Notes: generated by a model not told the origin, from the letters alone. Shown: positions 20,498 through 30,714, counted from the first letter of the stretch. The stretch is 64,000 bases of DNA from Rhizobium sp. RU33A (GCF_900156055.1 NZ_FTMQ01000004.1:412178-476177); one strand, 5' to 3'. Program-made: numbers and translations.

Positions 20498-21406
20498 GTG
20501 AACTGGATCACCAACTATGTGCGCCCGCGCATCAATTCCATGCTGGGTCGCCGCGAAGTTCCGGAAAACCTCTGGATCAAGTGCCCGGAAACGGGCGAGA
20601 TGGTCTTCCATAAGGACCTGGAAGAGAACAAGTGGGTGATCCCGGCCTCCGGCTATCACATGAAGATGCCGGCAAAGTCGCGCCTGATCGATCTCTTCGA
20701 CGGTGGCCAGTTCGAAGCCCTGCCGCAGCCGAAAGTCGCGCAGGATCCGCTGAAGTTCCGCGATTCCAAGAAATACACCGACCGTCTTCGTGACAGCCGC
20801 ATGAAGACGGATCAGGAAGACACGATCGTTGCCGGCGTCGGCACAGTGCAGGGCCTGAAGCTCGTTGCCGTCGTCCACGAGTTCAACTTCATGGGCGGTT
20901 CGCTCGGCATTGCCGCTGGCGAAGCGATCGTGAAGGCCTTCGAACGCGCCATCAAGGAAAAGTGCCCGCTGGTCATGTTCCCGGCTTCGGGTGGCGCGCG
21001 CATGCAGGAGGGTATCCTCTCGCTGATGCAGCTGCCGCGCACGACGGTTGCCGTCGACATGCTGAAGGAAGCTGGCCAGCCTTACATCGTCGTCCTCACC
21101 AACCCGACCACGGGCGGCGTGACGGCATCTTACGCCATGCTGGGCGATCTCCACATTGCAGAGCCGGGTGCCGAGATCTGCTTTGCCGGCAAGCGCGTTA
21201 TCGAGCAGACGATCCGCGAGAAGCTGCCGGAAGGCTTCCAGACCTCGGAATACCTGCTGGAACACGGCATGGTCGACATGGTGGTCAAGCGTCACGACAT
21301 TCCTGACACGCTCGCGCGCGTCCTGAAGATCATGACCAAGCGCCCTGCCAACGACACGGCGGTCCCTGCGAAGGTGGCAGAGCAGGTCGAGAAGGCCTCG
21401 GCCTGA
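20498..21406 (+). CDS. accD: Acetyl-CoA carboxylase carboxyltransferase beta subunit, zinc ribbon degenerate
   Basis: AccD with AccA transfers the carboxyl group from biotin to acetyl-CoA to give malonyl-CoA. The 302-residue protein starts at a GTG with CAGGAG upstream and has the crotonase-like core ([39 protein letters not shown]). In E. coli the N-terminal zinc ribbon has four cysteines; here only C29 remains ([11 protein letters not shown]), and the other three positions are T32, I48 and S51. Zinc binding by this domain is therefore unlikely. Placement between trpA and folC is the common alphaproteobacterial order. Confidence 0.95.
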   Translation: MNWITNYVRPRINSMLGRREVPENLWIKCPETGEMVFHKDLEENKWVIPASGYHMKMPAKSRLIDLFDGGQFEALPQPKVAQDPLKFRDSKKYTDRLRDSRMKTDQEDTIVAGVGTVQGLKLVAVVHEFNFMGGSLGIAAGEAIVKAFERAIKEKCPLVMFPASGGARMQEGILSLMQLPRTTVAVDMLKEAGQPYIVVLTNPTTGGVTASYAMLGDLHIAEPGAEICFAGKRVIEQTIREKLPEGFQTSEYLLEHGMVDMVVKRHDIPDTLARVLKIMTKRPANDTAVPAKVAEQVEKASA

Positions 21407-21446
21407 GCCGCGTTTTCTGTGAGGCCGCGGTCGCGGAACGAAAGTG

Positions 21447-22787
21447 ATGACAGCCCCCATCGTCAGTCAGGCCGATGCCGAGATCGAAAAACTCATGGGG
21501 CTGCACCCCAAGGGCTACGATCTGTCGCTCGACCGTATCCGCCGCCTCCTTGAGGTTCTGGGTAACCCGCATCTGAAGCTGCCGCCGGTCATCCATGTGG
21601 CCGGCACCAACGGCAAAGGCTCGGCGACGGCCTTTTGCCGCGCGCTTCTCGAGGCCCAGGGCCTGTCCGTCCACGTCCACACCTCACCGCATCTCGTGCG
21701 CTGGCATGAGCGCTATCGCATTGGCGTAAAGGGTGGCCCCGGGCAGATCGTTGATGATGAACTGTTTGCCGATGTCCTTCGCCGCGTGGCCGAGGCAAAC
21801 GGTGGCAAACCGATCACCGTCTTCGAGATCCTGACGGCGGTGACATTCATTCTCTTTTCCGAGCAGCCTGCCGATGTCGTTGTGCTTGAGGTCGGTCTTG
21901 GGGGACGTTTTGACGCCACGAATGTCGTTGAAAAGCCGGCTGTCTGCATCATTCAGCCGATCTCGCTCGATCATCAGGCCTATCTCGGCGACCGCGTCGA
22001 GCTGATTGCCGCCGAAAAGGCAGGCATCATGAAGCGCGGCGTCCCCGTGGTTATCGGTCATCAGGAATTCGACGGTGCCAAGGATGTGCTGATCAGCACG
22101 GCCGAGCGCCTTGGCTGTCCGCTCACCGTCTTCGCCCAGGATTTCCTGGCGTATGAAGAATTCGGACGGCTCGTCTACCAGGACGAATTCGGTCTGATGG
22201 ACCTGCCGTTGCCGCGACTGCCGGGTCGGCACCAGATCGGCAATGCCGCAACCGCCATCCGTGCGGTCAAGGCAGCCGGCTACTCCGTCACCGAAGAGGT
22301 CGCCGAAAAGGCCATGCTGTCGGTCGAATGGCCGGGTCGCCTGCAAAAGCTGACCGAAGGTCGGCTTGTGGAGCGTGCGCCGGCCGGCGCTGAAATCTGG
22401 CTCGACGGAGGCCACAATCCCGGCGCAGGCGAAGTGATCGCGGAGGCCATGGCATCCATGGAAGAACGCCAGGCGCGGCCGCTGCATCTGGTCATCGGCA
22501 TGATCAACACCAAGGATCCGATCGGCTTCTTCCGCGCTTTCGTCGATATCGCCCATGACGTCTACACCGTCCCGATAACAGGATCTGACGTTGGCCTCGA
22601 CCCGGTGGCACTTGCTCAGTCGGCGGCTGAGGCTGGTTTGAAGGCCCTTCCGATGGAGTCGCTTGGCCAGGCGCTAGACGCAATCCGTGAACGGAGTGAA
22701 GACAGCGTTCCGCCCCGCATCATGATCGGCGGCTCCCTTTATCTGGCGGGCAATGTGCTCGCCGAAAACGGCACCATCCCCAAATGA
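21447..22787 (+). CDS. folC: Bifunctional folylpolyglutamate synthase/dihydrofolate synthase
   Basis: FolC makes dihydrofolate from dihydropteroate and glutamate, and then extends the glutamate tail. The 446-residue Mur-ligase-like protein has the ATP loop HVAGTNGKGSATAFCRALL, SPHLVRWHERYRI, the KAGIMKRGVPVV segment with the carbamoylated-lysine region, and DGGHNPGAG in the C-terminal domain. The ATG at 21447 is preferred to a GTG one codon earlier. It closes the trpFBA-accD operon and is followed by a strong terminator. Confidence 0.95.
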   Translation: MTAPIVSQADAEIEKLMGLHPKGYDLSLDRIRRLLEVLGNPHLKLPPVIHVAGTNGKGSATAFCRALLEAQGLSVHVHTSPHLVRWHERYRIGVKGGPGQIVDDELFADVLRRVAEANGGKPITVFEILTAVTFILFSEQPADVVVLEVGLGGRFDATNVVEKPAVCIIQPISLDHQAYLGDRVELIAAEKAGIMKRGVPVVIGHQEFDGAKDVLISTAERLGCPLTVFAQDFLAYEEFGRLVYQDEFGLMDLPLPRLPGRHQIGNAATAIRAVKAAGYSVTEEVAEKAMLSVEWPGRLQKLTEGRLVERAPAGAEIWLDGGHNPGAGEVIAEAMASMEERQARPLHLVIGMINTKDPIGFFRAFVDIAHDVYTVPITGSDVGLDPVALAQSAAEAGLKALPMESLGQALDAIRERSEDSVPPRIMIGGSLYLAGNVLAENGTIPK

Positions 22788-22817
22788 AAAAAGCCCGGCT
22801 GTAGCCGGGCTTTTTCT
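22787..22817. terminator. Bidirectional intrinsic terminator between folC and trxA
   Basis: An 8-bp stem, AGCCCGGC with GCCGGGCT, has a TGTA loop, an A run before it and a T run after it. It serves the two converging genes. Confidence 0.9.
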
Positions 22818-22839
22818 TTATTCATCAATGACGTGAGGC

Positions 22840-23160
22840 TTATGCCGCGCCGGCGATCCAGCTGGACAGCGCAGTCTTCGGAGCCGCACCCACCTTGATG
22901 TCAGCCACTTCGCCACCCTTGAAGACGGCAAGTGTCGGGATCGAGCGAACGCCGAACTGGGCAGCCAGTTCCGGGTTTTCATCGATGTTGAGCTTGGCGA
23001 TCTTCACCTTGCCGGCGAGTTCGTTGGAGATTTCTTCGAGGCTCGGGGCAATCATCTTGCACGGGCCGCACCATTCGGCCCAGAAATCCACGACAACCGG
23101 TTCGGAAGCGTCGAGAACCTCGGCCTGGAAATTGGACTTGTCGACTTTAACGGTAGCCAT
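22840..23160 (-). CDS. trxA: Thioredoxin
   Basis: This is a standard 106-residue thioredoxin with [14 protein letters not shown] (redox cysteines C31 and C34) and the cis-proline segment [12 protein letters not shown]. It reduces disulfides in ribonucleotide reductase and other cytoplasmic proteins. It lies 75 bp downstream of addA on the same strand, so it may receive read-through from the long divL-to-addA operon as well as having its own promoter in that gap. Confidence 0.96.
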   Translation of the reverse strand: MATVKVDKSNFQAEVLDASEPVVVDFWAEWCGPCKMIAPSLEEISNELAGKVKIAKLNIDENPELAAQFGVRSIPTLAVFKGGEVADIKVGAAPKTALSSWIAGAA

Positions 23161-23235
23161 GGGGCTCTCCCTTCATAAATACGGAATTGACTAGATATGT
23201 GATGCCGCACGGCAGCAATTTCAATATGCGGTATC

Positions 23236-26200
23236 TCACGATGTTTCGAGGTCGGCAAGGGACCGCTGAAGAAGGCTGTCATCCAGCGGAATGAGGCTGC
23301 CGTTTTCGGTATAGATCAGCCAGCATTCGACTTGTTTGCCGGGATAGAGCGGCTGCAGGATCTCGCGATAGATGGCGAGCTGGACCCTATGGGAGAGGGG
23401 GGCTTGCGCAGCCTCCAATGGAGGATTCCGGTTCGTCTTGTAGTCGGCGATAATGACCCGATCCGGAAGCACTGTCATGCGGTCGATCCGGCCGGAGACC
23501 GCACGCAATTCTCCCTTCAGCCGCATTGTCCCCATGACCGAAACTTCCGCGCGACTGCCGGTATCGAACAGCGGGCGAAGCGCCTCGTCTTCGAGAACGG
23601 TGATCACGGTAGATACCAGTCTCTGCCGCTGCTCTACCGGCCAGAACCGGGCCGCACGTTCTGCATAACGCTCGGCTGCCTCACGGCGGTCACCCTGCGG
23701 AAAGCCCGGCAAATTCTGCAGCATCCGATGGATGAGCCGCCCGCGCTGCAGAGCGAGATCCGCCTTTTCCGCCGTCGAGAACAGCGCAGAGGCCGTCAAC
23801 GCATCCTCGTCTTCGTCGATGACGATACTGCCGGCACCCGATGGGCTGAGTGGTCTTGGCAGGCTGATCGGCGGCGGCAGCGGCTTCCAGAGCGTAGCCG
23901 GTAGGCCGTGGCTGTCCTCGCTTTCGGCGCTCTCTTCGGTCACCGGCAGATCATGCTCTGCCTCGCCGAGAGACCAGCGCAATCCGGCCCAGCTGCCGTC
24001 CGGCCCGGTGAATTCGACCTGTTTGCAGCGCGTTTCGTCGGCACTGAGCGCCCGCGCGATCATCTTGTGCCAGATCTCGCCCGTGTCCTGCACGCCGCGA
24101 TAACCACCGACGATCAGACGGTCGGCAGCGCGCGTCATCGCGACATAGAGCAGCCGGCGATATTCCTCCTCGGCCTGATCCTTGCGCCGATCCATGTCGG
24201 CAGCGGAGACCGAATTGCCAAGCGACTTCGACGGCACCCAGATCGGGAAGGGCATGCCTTCAGCCGTCCCGATGATCCGGAGTTTTGCCACATGGTTCGA
24301 ATTGAAGGGCTTCGAGCCGCCATCGATCAGGAACACGATCGGCGCTTCGAGACCCTTCGAGGCATGCACCGTCATGATGCGGACTTCGTTGCGTTCCTTG
24401 TCCTGTTCGCGCTTGACCTCCGGCGCTTCCATCTCGAGCGTCGAAACGAAGGACTGCAGCCCGGGCAGGCCGCTGGTCTCGAAAGCGAGCGCGAAGGTCA
24501 GGAACTCGTCGATGATGTCGCTGACCTCGGAGCCGAGGCGGCCGAGATAGGCCCTTCGACCACCATGGACGCTGAGCACGCGGGCATAGAAATCATGGAC
24601 GGAGTGGTCTCGCGCCTGTTCGAGAAACAGGGTGAGCCGGTCGTAGGTCTTCTTCCACGCAGCGTCCGTCTGCGCCTGCTCAGTGAGTCTCGTCCAGAGG
24701 CTCTGTCCTTCCGGTCGCTCGGCAGCGAGCTGCATCAAATCATCTTCGCCGTGATTGAACAGTGGGCTCTTCAGGAGCGAAGCCAGAGACAGATCGTCTC
24801 CCGGCAGCAGCAGGAAACGCCCAAGCGCCAGCATGTCCTGCACGGCAATATGGCTTGTCAGCTTCAGGCGGTCCGCACCGGCGACCGGTATGTTAAACGG
24901 GCGTTTCAGCGCTCGGGTCAGCGCATTGACGAAGCCGTCGCGCTTGCGCACGAGCACGAGGATATCGCCCGGGCGGATCAGCCGCTTGTTGCCCTTCTCG
25001 ATGATGGTCTCGCGTCCGACGATCTGGCTGATCTGATGCGCGACGCGTCGTGCGAGGATTGCCGAAGGTGCGCTTTCCGGCGTCGCGTCGAAGGGGGCCG
25101 TCCAGTCCTCGTCCTTTTCCTGCTTCTCCGCCGCAATCATGTCCCAGACGTCGACTGTGCCGGGATGTCCGATGCGGCTCGACTGGTGGATGACAGGGTC
25201 CCCGCCGGCACTGAGGCCCCGGCTGTTTTCCGGCACGCTGAAGACCTGGTCGACGGCCGCAAGGACCGATTGCGTCGAGCGGAAGGACAGCGGCAGGCGC
25301 ACCGTGTTGAAGTCCTGTCCGCTTTCAGTCACGGCCTGCGCGGTCTGGCGCGCTTCCTGCGAGAACTGCTCCGGGCGCGCGCCCTGGAAGGAATAGATCG
25401 ACTGCTTCTCGTCCCCCACGGCAAAGAAGGTGCGGATCCCCGGCCGGGCACTCAGGCCGGTAAAGAAGTCTTCGCGCAGCGACCGGATGACATCCCATTG
25501 CACAGGGCTCGTATCCTGCGCTTCGTCGACGAGGATATGGTCGATGCCCTGGTCGAGCTTGTAATGCACCCAGGCGCCGACATCGCCGCGAGTCAGAAGC
25601 CGGGCGGTTCGCACGATCAGATCCTCGAAATCGAGCTGCGAGCGCCGTTTTTTCAGTTCCTCGTAATCCGTGTCGAGACGCACGGCGAGCGTCAGTGCCG
25701 AGCGCGTCGCCTCGTACATGCGGAAGATCCGCAGCCGGTCCCGCATGGACACGACATGGTCGCGGGCAGCGATCACGGCATCCTTGAGGTCAGGCGCCAT
25801 CTTGGTCATCGCGGCGGCAATCAGCGAGCTGTCGGCCTTCGGCGCTTCCTGCGCCGTCAGGAAAGCCTGTTCCAGGAGCTTTGCCCGCTCCAGGGGATCG
25901 GCTTCCACCAGTGCCCGCTCCAGCACTTCCGCGACGGCCCGCACCTTCTCGCCGCCCTTTTCGAGGGCAAGCTGGATGTAGCGGCTGAAATTGCCCCCCG
26001 ACAAACCGGCGAGCGGCCAGTAATCCTCGGCGCGACTGATCTCGCTCTCCAGAGGGCCGATGCCCAGGCCCTTTCGCAAGGTCTGATCGAGGCCACCGGT
26101 ACGTACCGCTCGCTGCCGGAAGTCCCTGACAGCATGGCGGTTGGCGACGGTATCGGCAATCAAGCCTTCGAGCCCGCTTTCATCGGCAATGCTCAAGACT

Positions 26201-26793
26201 TGCGAGAAGGCTTCGGCAAGGGCCGCATCATTCTCCGTCGACGTAGCCGTCAACAGTGATCGCCGCGCTTCCGCGAGAACAGTGACGGCCGCCCGATCGT
26301 CGAGCACGTTGAAATGTCCGGCGACATTCGCTTCGAGCGGAAACTGGTGCAGCAGCGCTTCGCAGAAGGCGTGGATCGTCTGGATCTTCAGGCCACCCGG
26401 CGTTTCCAGCGCCTTGGCGAAAAGCCGGCGTGCGGCCGCGAGCGTCGCGCGATCCGGCTCCTTCTGCTCGATCGCCGCAATCCGCTTGGCCAACTCCCGG
26501 TCATCCAGCGTTGCCCATTCAGCCAGCCGCTCGAAGACGCGGTTGGACATTTCGGATGCCGCGGCCTTGGTATAGGTGAGGCAGAGAATGGAGGAGGGGC
26601 GGGCGCCTGCCAGCAGCAGCCGGATCACCCGCTGCGTCAGCACATGCGTCTTGCCGGAGCCGGCATTGGCCGACACCCAGGCCGACTGGCCGGGATGGGA
26701 CGCTTTCGACTGGGCAAGCGTCGTCCAGCCGAGCCAGGCGGAGGGATCGCTGCCGGTCGGAAGCTCGTCCAGGGCAAAGCGCTGATCACTCAT
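23236..26793 (-). CDS. addA: ATP-dependent helicase/nuclease AddA, alphaproteobacterial type
   Basis: AddA is the helicase-nuclease subunit of the AddAB enzyme, which resects double-strand breaks and loads RecA, replacing RecBCD. The 1185-residue protein has the UvrD-type Walker A SANAGSGKTHVLTQR (residues 41-55), LVDEAQDTSPVQWDVI as motif II, and GDEKQSIYSFQGARPEQF as motif III. The C-terminal RecB-family nuclease has SGRIDRM and the catalytic DYKTNRNPP. The ATG at 26793 overlaps the addB stop by 8 nt; a longer frame reaching 26973 lies inside addB and was discounted. Confidence 0.95.
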   Translation of the reverse strand: MSDQRFALDELPTGSDPSAWLGWTTLAQSKASHPGQSAWVSANAGSGKTHVLTQRVIRLLLAGARPSSILCLTYTKAAASEMSNRVFERLAEWATLDDRELAKRIAAIEQKEPDRATLAAARRLFAKALETPGGLKIQTIHAFCEALLHQFPLEANVAGHFNVLDDRAAVTVLAEARRSLLTATSTENDAALAEAFSQVLSIADESGLEGLIADTVANRHAVRDFRQRAVRTGGLDQTLRKGLGIGPLESEISRAEDYWPLAGLSGGNFSRYIQLALEKGGEKVRAVAEVLERALVEADPLERAKLLEQAFLTAQEAPKADSSLIAAAMTKMAPDLKDAVIAARDHVVSMRDRLRIFRMYEATRSALTLAVRLDTDYEELKKRRSQLDFEDLIVRTARLLTRGDVGAWVHYKLDQGIDHILVDEAQDTSPVQWDVIRSLREDFFTGLSARPGIRTFFAVGDEKQSIYSFQGARPEQFSQEARQTAQAVTESGQDFNTVRLPLSFRSTQSVLAAVDQVFSVPENSRGLSAGGDPVIHQSSRIGHPGTVDVWDMIAAEKQEKDEDWTAPFDATPESAPSAILARRVAHQISQIVGRETIIEKGNKRLIRPGDILVLVRKRDGFVNALTRALKRPFNIPVAGADRLKLTSHIAVQDMLALGRFLLLPGDDLSLASLLKSPLFNHGEDDLMQLAAERPEGQSLWTRLTEQAQTDAAWKKTYDRLTLFLEQARDHSVHDFYARVLSVHGGRRAYLGRLGSEVSDIIDEFLTFALAFETSGLPGLQSFVSTLEMEAPEVKREQDKERNEVRIMTVHASKGLEAPIVFLIDGGSKPFNSNHVAKLRIIGTAEGMPFPIWVPSKSLGNSVSAADMDRRKDQAEEEYRRLLYVAMTRAADRLIVGGYRGVQDTGEIWHKMIARALSADETRCKQVEFTGPDGSWAGLRWSLGEAEHDLPVTEESAESEDSHGLPATLWKPLPPPISLPRPLSPSGAGSIVIDEDEDALTASALFSTAEKADLALQRGRLIHRMLQNLPGFPQGDRREAAERYAERAARFWPVEQRQRLVSTVITVLEDEALRPLFDTGSRAEVSVMGTMRLKGELRAVSGRIDRMTVLPDRVIIADYKTNRNPPLEAAQAPLSHRVQLAIYREILQPLYPGKQVECWLIYTENGSLIPLDDSLLQRSLADLETS

Positions 26794-29700
26794 CGCCGGC
26801 TCCTTCCTCGGCTTCCGCCGTCGACCATTCGGCAACACGCGCCAGATGGTCGTATTCGCCGCCATAACTGTTCTGTTCCGCCGGGATGAGACGGGACACA
26901 TAACCGCGCTCGCCGCTTTGCAGCGCCTGAACGAAGCGGCCAAGTTCATCGACGGATTGCGTCGCAAGCTCAAGCGCTGACTTCTTGCTATCGCCCCGCG
27001 TTGCCATCTCGTTGTTCACCTGGTCTGCCGAAAAGCGGTCGCCGGGCCGCAGACGCACATAGGTCAGGTTGAGCGGCTTCACGTCCCCGGCTGGCTTGAA
27101 GGCGCCTTGGAGAAGGGCTGCAGCTTCGAGTGCCAGCTGCGGGTCGAGCAGGCTGCGCGCCTGGTTGGCGCTCGGGTTGAGCCCCGTCTTGTAGTCGATG
27201 ATGTCTGCAAATCCGCCGCCCCGGATATCGATCCGGTCGGCAATCCCGCTGATGGTGATATCGACCGGAGCGAGCAGCACCTTCCCGCGCACTTCCGTGA
27301 GCGACCGCTTGATTTCCGGTCTCCGCTGCCGCTCCCAGCTGAGGAACGCCGAAGCGACACTGTAGAAGCGCTGCCGCCAGACGATATCGATGTGGAGTGG
27401 CAGGGCCTCTGTCAGAAACTCTTCGTCGGTGATCCGGTGCAGGATATCGAGTGCGTCAAGCCGGGCCGGATCATGGTCCTCCCGGATGAAGCGCTCGACG
27501 ATACGGTGATAGAGCGTCCCGCGTTCGGCTGCCCCTGGATCCTGGTTGAAGGGATCGACGGGATCGAGACGCAGGATGCGCCGCGCATAGATCGAATAGG
27601 GATCACGCCGGAAGCGACCGACTTCGGAAAAGCTGAAGGAGCGCGGTTGCAGTTCGACGCGAGGGCGCGGTGCGGGCCGCTGTGCCGGTGCCTGGTTCTC
27701 GCCCTGGTCGATCAGGTCGGCATACCGCCGATAAATCTGGCCGCGCTTTCGCATCTCGTCTTCCAGCAGTGTGCCTCCGAGCGCCATTAGACGCTGGATC
27801 CAACGGGAGGCCACCGTCGGCGCAGAGCCCTGACGCAGCGAGCGCGAGAAGATAAGCTTTCGCGTGCCGCAGGCCATCTGGAAGTCATGCGCCACCTGGC
27901 CGATCTGCCGTTCCGGCGGCTCAAGTCCGACCTCGGTCTTCATGACGCGCGAGAGGAAGGGATTGTTCTTGGTCTGGCTCGGCCAGCTCCCCTCGTTCAT
28001 GCCCCCGATCACCATCATGTCGACATTCTGCAGGCGTGCTTCGAGCGTCCCGAAGATGAAAACGCGCGGATGCCGCATGGCGCGCGGCTTGACCGCCTGG
28101 CCGGCCATCAGCGCCGTCAGGATATCAACCCATTGCGGGCCGTCGGCCTCGATCTGCCCGTCCGTCTCCAGGACTTCGGCGAGAAGGCGTGCCAGAGCCT
28201 CTCCCGCCGCATCGCCCCAGAGACCAGCAAGGTCACCGCGCTCGTCGATCGAGACAGCTTCCAGCACGCGGCCCGTGCGCTCTGCCCAATCGCTGACGGT
28301 CAATCTCTGCGACAGCACGCGCCCGTCGGTCGACCGGATGACCGACGAGACGAGGGGTTCGACCGCCTTGGTTACCCGGCTGGCCAAAAGACGAGCAAGC
28401 TCGATCTCCTCGGGCGCAATCGAGATGCGCCATTGTGGCTTGTGGCGGTCGGCCAGATGCGCTTCCAGCCCCTCGGCAAAAAGCGGTTCCATCTCCGCAA
28501 GGTCGAGGCTCTTTAGGCCTCCGCGCAGCGCGATGCGTTCGAGCGCATCGGCGGCCTTGCGCATGTCTTCGGCCGTGAAGCCGAACCGTGCCAGCGGATG
28601 CTTGATGAGCGAGACGATGGCCACGGGATCGCCCGGACGCAGGCAGGCCTCGGCCACCACCTGGGTCAGCATCGCAGCCTGGGTGCCGGTCATCGGCGTA
28701 CCCGCCGAATCGTCCGCCTCGATCCCGAATCGCGCGAGTTCGGACATGACACGCCGCGCCAGCGCGCGGTCGGGCGTGATCAGCGCCACCCGGCTTTCGG
28801 GATTGTCGAAGGCCTCCTCGAGCCCCAGTCGAAGCGCAATCGCAATCGCCGTTGCTTCTTCGCGCTCATTGGCCGTCTCGATCAGTGCGACATCGCGAAA
28901 TGCCGCGAGCACGCGTGAATCGTCGATGTCCTGCCGCCAGGCCTTCCAGGTGTCGGTAGCCTCGGCGGGTGCCATGGCACGCGACAGAAATTCGGCTCGA
29001 TCCCGGAGCGCCGGGTCGGAGGCTTCGAGAGCCTGCACATCGGCGCGTTCAAGTTTCATATGCCGCAGCAGGTGGGCAAGGCCATATTGCGGGTGCCCGC
29101 GCACGGCAGGGCTTGGACGTATCACCGAGATCTCGCGATCGTTGAGCTTCGCCCAGTCCTCGTCTGGCATGTCGAGGTCGAGCCCGGGCAGCACTACGAC
29201 ACCCTGGTCGAGTTCTGCAATTGCGGCAATGAGCTCGGCCGCTGCCGGGATCGAGCCGGTCGAACCTGCAGCAATGACGGGACCGGAAGCACCCTGTCTG
29301 CGGAATCGCTCCGCCTCGGCCCTCAGCACCGCATCGCGGTGGCGGGCCGGAGACGACCGCACCAGTTCCTGCAGCCGTGCCGGCCAGAACAGGGTCGCAA
29401 TTTTCAGAAACTCCAGTGTCAGCTGCCACCAGGATCCGAAGTCGGCCGATTGAAGGTTCTCCAATTCCGTCCAGTCGCAACCCTCCGTCTCGGCTGCTTC
29501 GATCAGTTCGATCAGCGCCCGTGCCAGCCAGACGGCGTCTGCCGGGCTCGCTGGCGCGACGAGCGGCGTATCCGAATGGATTGACCGGACGATCTCCGGC
29601 AGCTGGTTTCGCCAGGCAAGGATCAGCCGGGCGAGTTCCAGAAGCATGACGGTGCCGCTCACCGCCGGGGCGAGATCCATCAGCTGCGGCGCATCCAGGT

Positions 29701-29974
29701 CGAAAAAGCCGCTGTCGTCATCCGTCTCGCCGAGCGTGCGGATATCCGGAAGGATCGCCGCGCGGCCGCCAAGCAGGTCGACGAATTCGGATCGCAACAC
29801 GCGCGCAGCGCGGCGGGTCGGGACGAGAAGTGTCACGCCGGCTAGCGATAGCGGATCGGCGGGGTTATAGCGAAAACCGTCGGTGAGGCGTCCGTCGAGC
29901 AGCGCTTCCGTCAGCGTCCTGAGAAAGGGCCGGCCCGGTGGGATTGTCAGCAGACGCGGCGCCTTGCTCACCAT
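26786..29974 (-). CDS. addB: Double-strand break repair protein AddB, alphaproteobacterial type
   Basis: AddB is the partner of AddA and supplies the second nuclease. This 1062-residue protein starts one base after the murU stop. The N-terminal inactivated helicase part includes LLVPTRRAARVLRSEF. The C-terminal nuclease has GIADRIDIRGGGFADIIDYKTG with the catalytic aspartate and lysine. The iron-sulphur cysteine cluster that staples the nuclease in Bacillus AddB is absent: no CxxC is seen near the C terminus, which fits the alphaproteobacterial type. Confidence 0.93.
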   Translation of the reverse strand: MVSKAPRLLTIPPGRPFLRTLTEALLDGRLTDGFRYNPADPLSLAGVTLLVPTRRAARVLRSEFVDLLGGRAAILPDIRTLGETDDDSGFFDLDAPQLMDLAPAVSGTVMLLELARLILAWRNQLPEIVRSIHSDTPLVAPASPADAVWLARALIELIEAAETEGCDWTELENLQSADFGSWWQLTLEFLKIATLFWPARLQELVRSSPARHRDAVLRAEAERFRRQGASGPVIAAGSTGSIPAAAELIAAIAELDQGVVVLPGLDLDMPDEDWAKLNDREISVIRPSPAVRGHPQYGLAHLLRHMKLERADVQALEASDPALRDRAEFLSRAMAPAEATDTWKAWRQDIDDSRVLAAFRDVALIETANEREEATAIAIALRLGLEEAFDNPESRVALITPDRALARRVMSELARFGIEADDSAGTPMTGTQAAMLTQVVAEACLRPGDPVAIVSLIKHPLARFGFTAEDMRKAADALERIALRGGLKSLDLAEMEPLFAEGLEAHLADRHKPQWRISIAPEEIELARLLASRVTKAVEPLVSSVIRSTDGRVLSQRLTVSDWAERTGRVLEAVSIDERGDLAGLWGDAAGEALARLLAEVLETDGQIEADGPQWVDILTALMAGQAVKPRAMRHPRVFIFGTLEARLQNVDMMVIGGMNEGSWPSQTKNNPFLSRVMKTEVGLEPPERQIGQVAHDFQMACGTRKLIFSRSLRQGSAPTVASRWIQRLMALGGTLLEDEMRKRGQIYRRYADLIDQGENQAPAQRPAPRPRVELQPRSFSFSEVGRFRRDPYSIYARRILRLDPVDPFNQDPGAAERGTLYHRIVERFIREDHDPARLDALDILHRITDEEFLTEALPLHIDIVWRQRFYSVASAFLSWERQRRPEIKRSLTEVRGKVLLAPVDITISGIADRIDIRGGGFADIIDYKTGLNPSANQARSLLDPQLALEAAALLQGAFKPAGDVKPLNLTYVRLRPGDRFSADQVNNEMATRGDSKKSALELATQSVDELGRFVQALQSGERGYVSRLIPAEQNSYGGEYDHLARVAEWSTAEAEEGAGDE

Positions 29975-29975
29975 C

Positions 29976-30710
29976 TCAACGGCCCACGCCGTAGCGTGCC
30001 ACCACGGCTTCGGCAGGCGCGATCGCGTCGGGTGTGCCGACGGTCAGCCATTGTCCATTAAGGTCGGTACCGAACAGCCGATGAGCGGCAATCGCACGAT
30101 CGAAATAGATGTTGAGGTTGAAGGGACCGTCCGGCGCGCCATCGAAGAGACGCGGCATCAGCGCTAAGGCCCCGGCATAGACGACCGGGTTTGGTGCGCC
30201 GGAGACGTAACGGGTCAGCCTGCCGTCATCCGCCATCGAGAAATCGTTCTTGCCGTTATGGCCCGTGGTCCGTTCCTGCTCGACGCAGAGCATCGCAATG
30301 TCCATGTGGCGGGCATCGAATTGCTGCGCCAGCCGGACAAGATTGCTCGGCTCATCAGCTCGTTCTCCGACCCAGAACAGATCGGCATTCATGACGAATG
30401 CCGGCTGGTCCTGGTCGAGCAGCTTCAGACCCTTTGTGAGCCCACCGCCCGAATCCATCAACCGCTCCCGTTCGTCGGAGATCCGGATTTCGGCCCGTGT
30501 CTCCCCGGCGAGATGGGTCTCCATCTGATCGGCATGGTGATGCACATTGACTACGACCGTCTCGACGCCCGCATCAACAAGCGCGTCGAGCACATAGTCG
30601 ATCATCGGCTTTCCGCCGATCTGAACCAGCGGCTTCGGGGTCGTCTCTGTAATGGGGCGCATCCGCGTACCGAGTCCGGCCGCGAGCACCATGGCTTGCT
30701 TGATGATCAT
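29976..30710 (-). CDS. murU: MurU-like N-acetylmuramate-1-phosphate uridylyltransferase (nucleotidyltransferase)
   Basis: The 244-residue protein has the nucleotidyltransferase signature AMVLAAGLGTRMRPITETTPKPLVQIGGKPM (LAAGLGTRMRP near 9-19) and NADLFW as the metal-binding aspartate region. Family members include MurU, which makes UDP-MurNAc from MurNAc-1-phosphate in peptidoglycan recycling, and sugar-1-phosphate guanylyltransferases. The AmgK-type sugar kinase immediately upstream (4 bp gap) argues strongly for MurU. Together AmgK and MurU bypass the fosfomycin-sensitive MurA step in Pseudomonas and Caulobacter. Confidence 0.88.
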   Translation of the reverse strand: MIIKQAMVLAAGLGTRMRPITETTPKPLVQIGGKPMIDYVLDALVDAGVETVVVNVHHHADQMETHLAGETRAEIRISDERERLMDSGGGLTKGLKLLDQDQPAFVMNADLFWVGERADEPSNLVRLAQQFDARHMDIAMLCVEQERTTGHNGKNDFSMADDGRLTRYVSGAPNPVVYAGALALMPRLFDGAPDGPFNLNIYFDRAIAAHRLFGTDLNGQWLTVGTPDAIAPAEAVVARYGVGR

Positions 30711-30714
30711 TTGC

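Noticed and set aside
23908..26259. 783-codon open frame opposite addA
   Set aside because: It is antisense to a fully motif-supported helicase gene; long open antisense frames are common in GC-rich DNA, and its product has no recognisable motif.
27864..29453. 529-codon frame opposite addB
   Set aside because: Ser/Arg/Ala-rich translation opposite a conserved gene; no domain.
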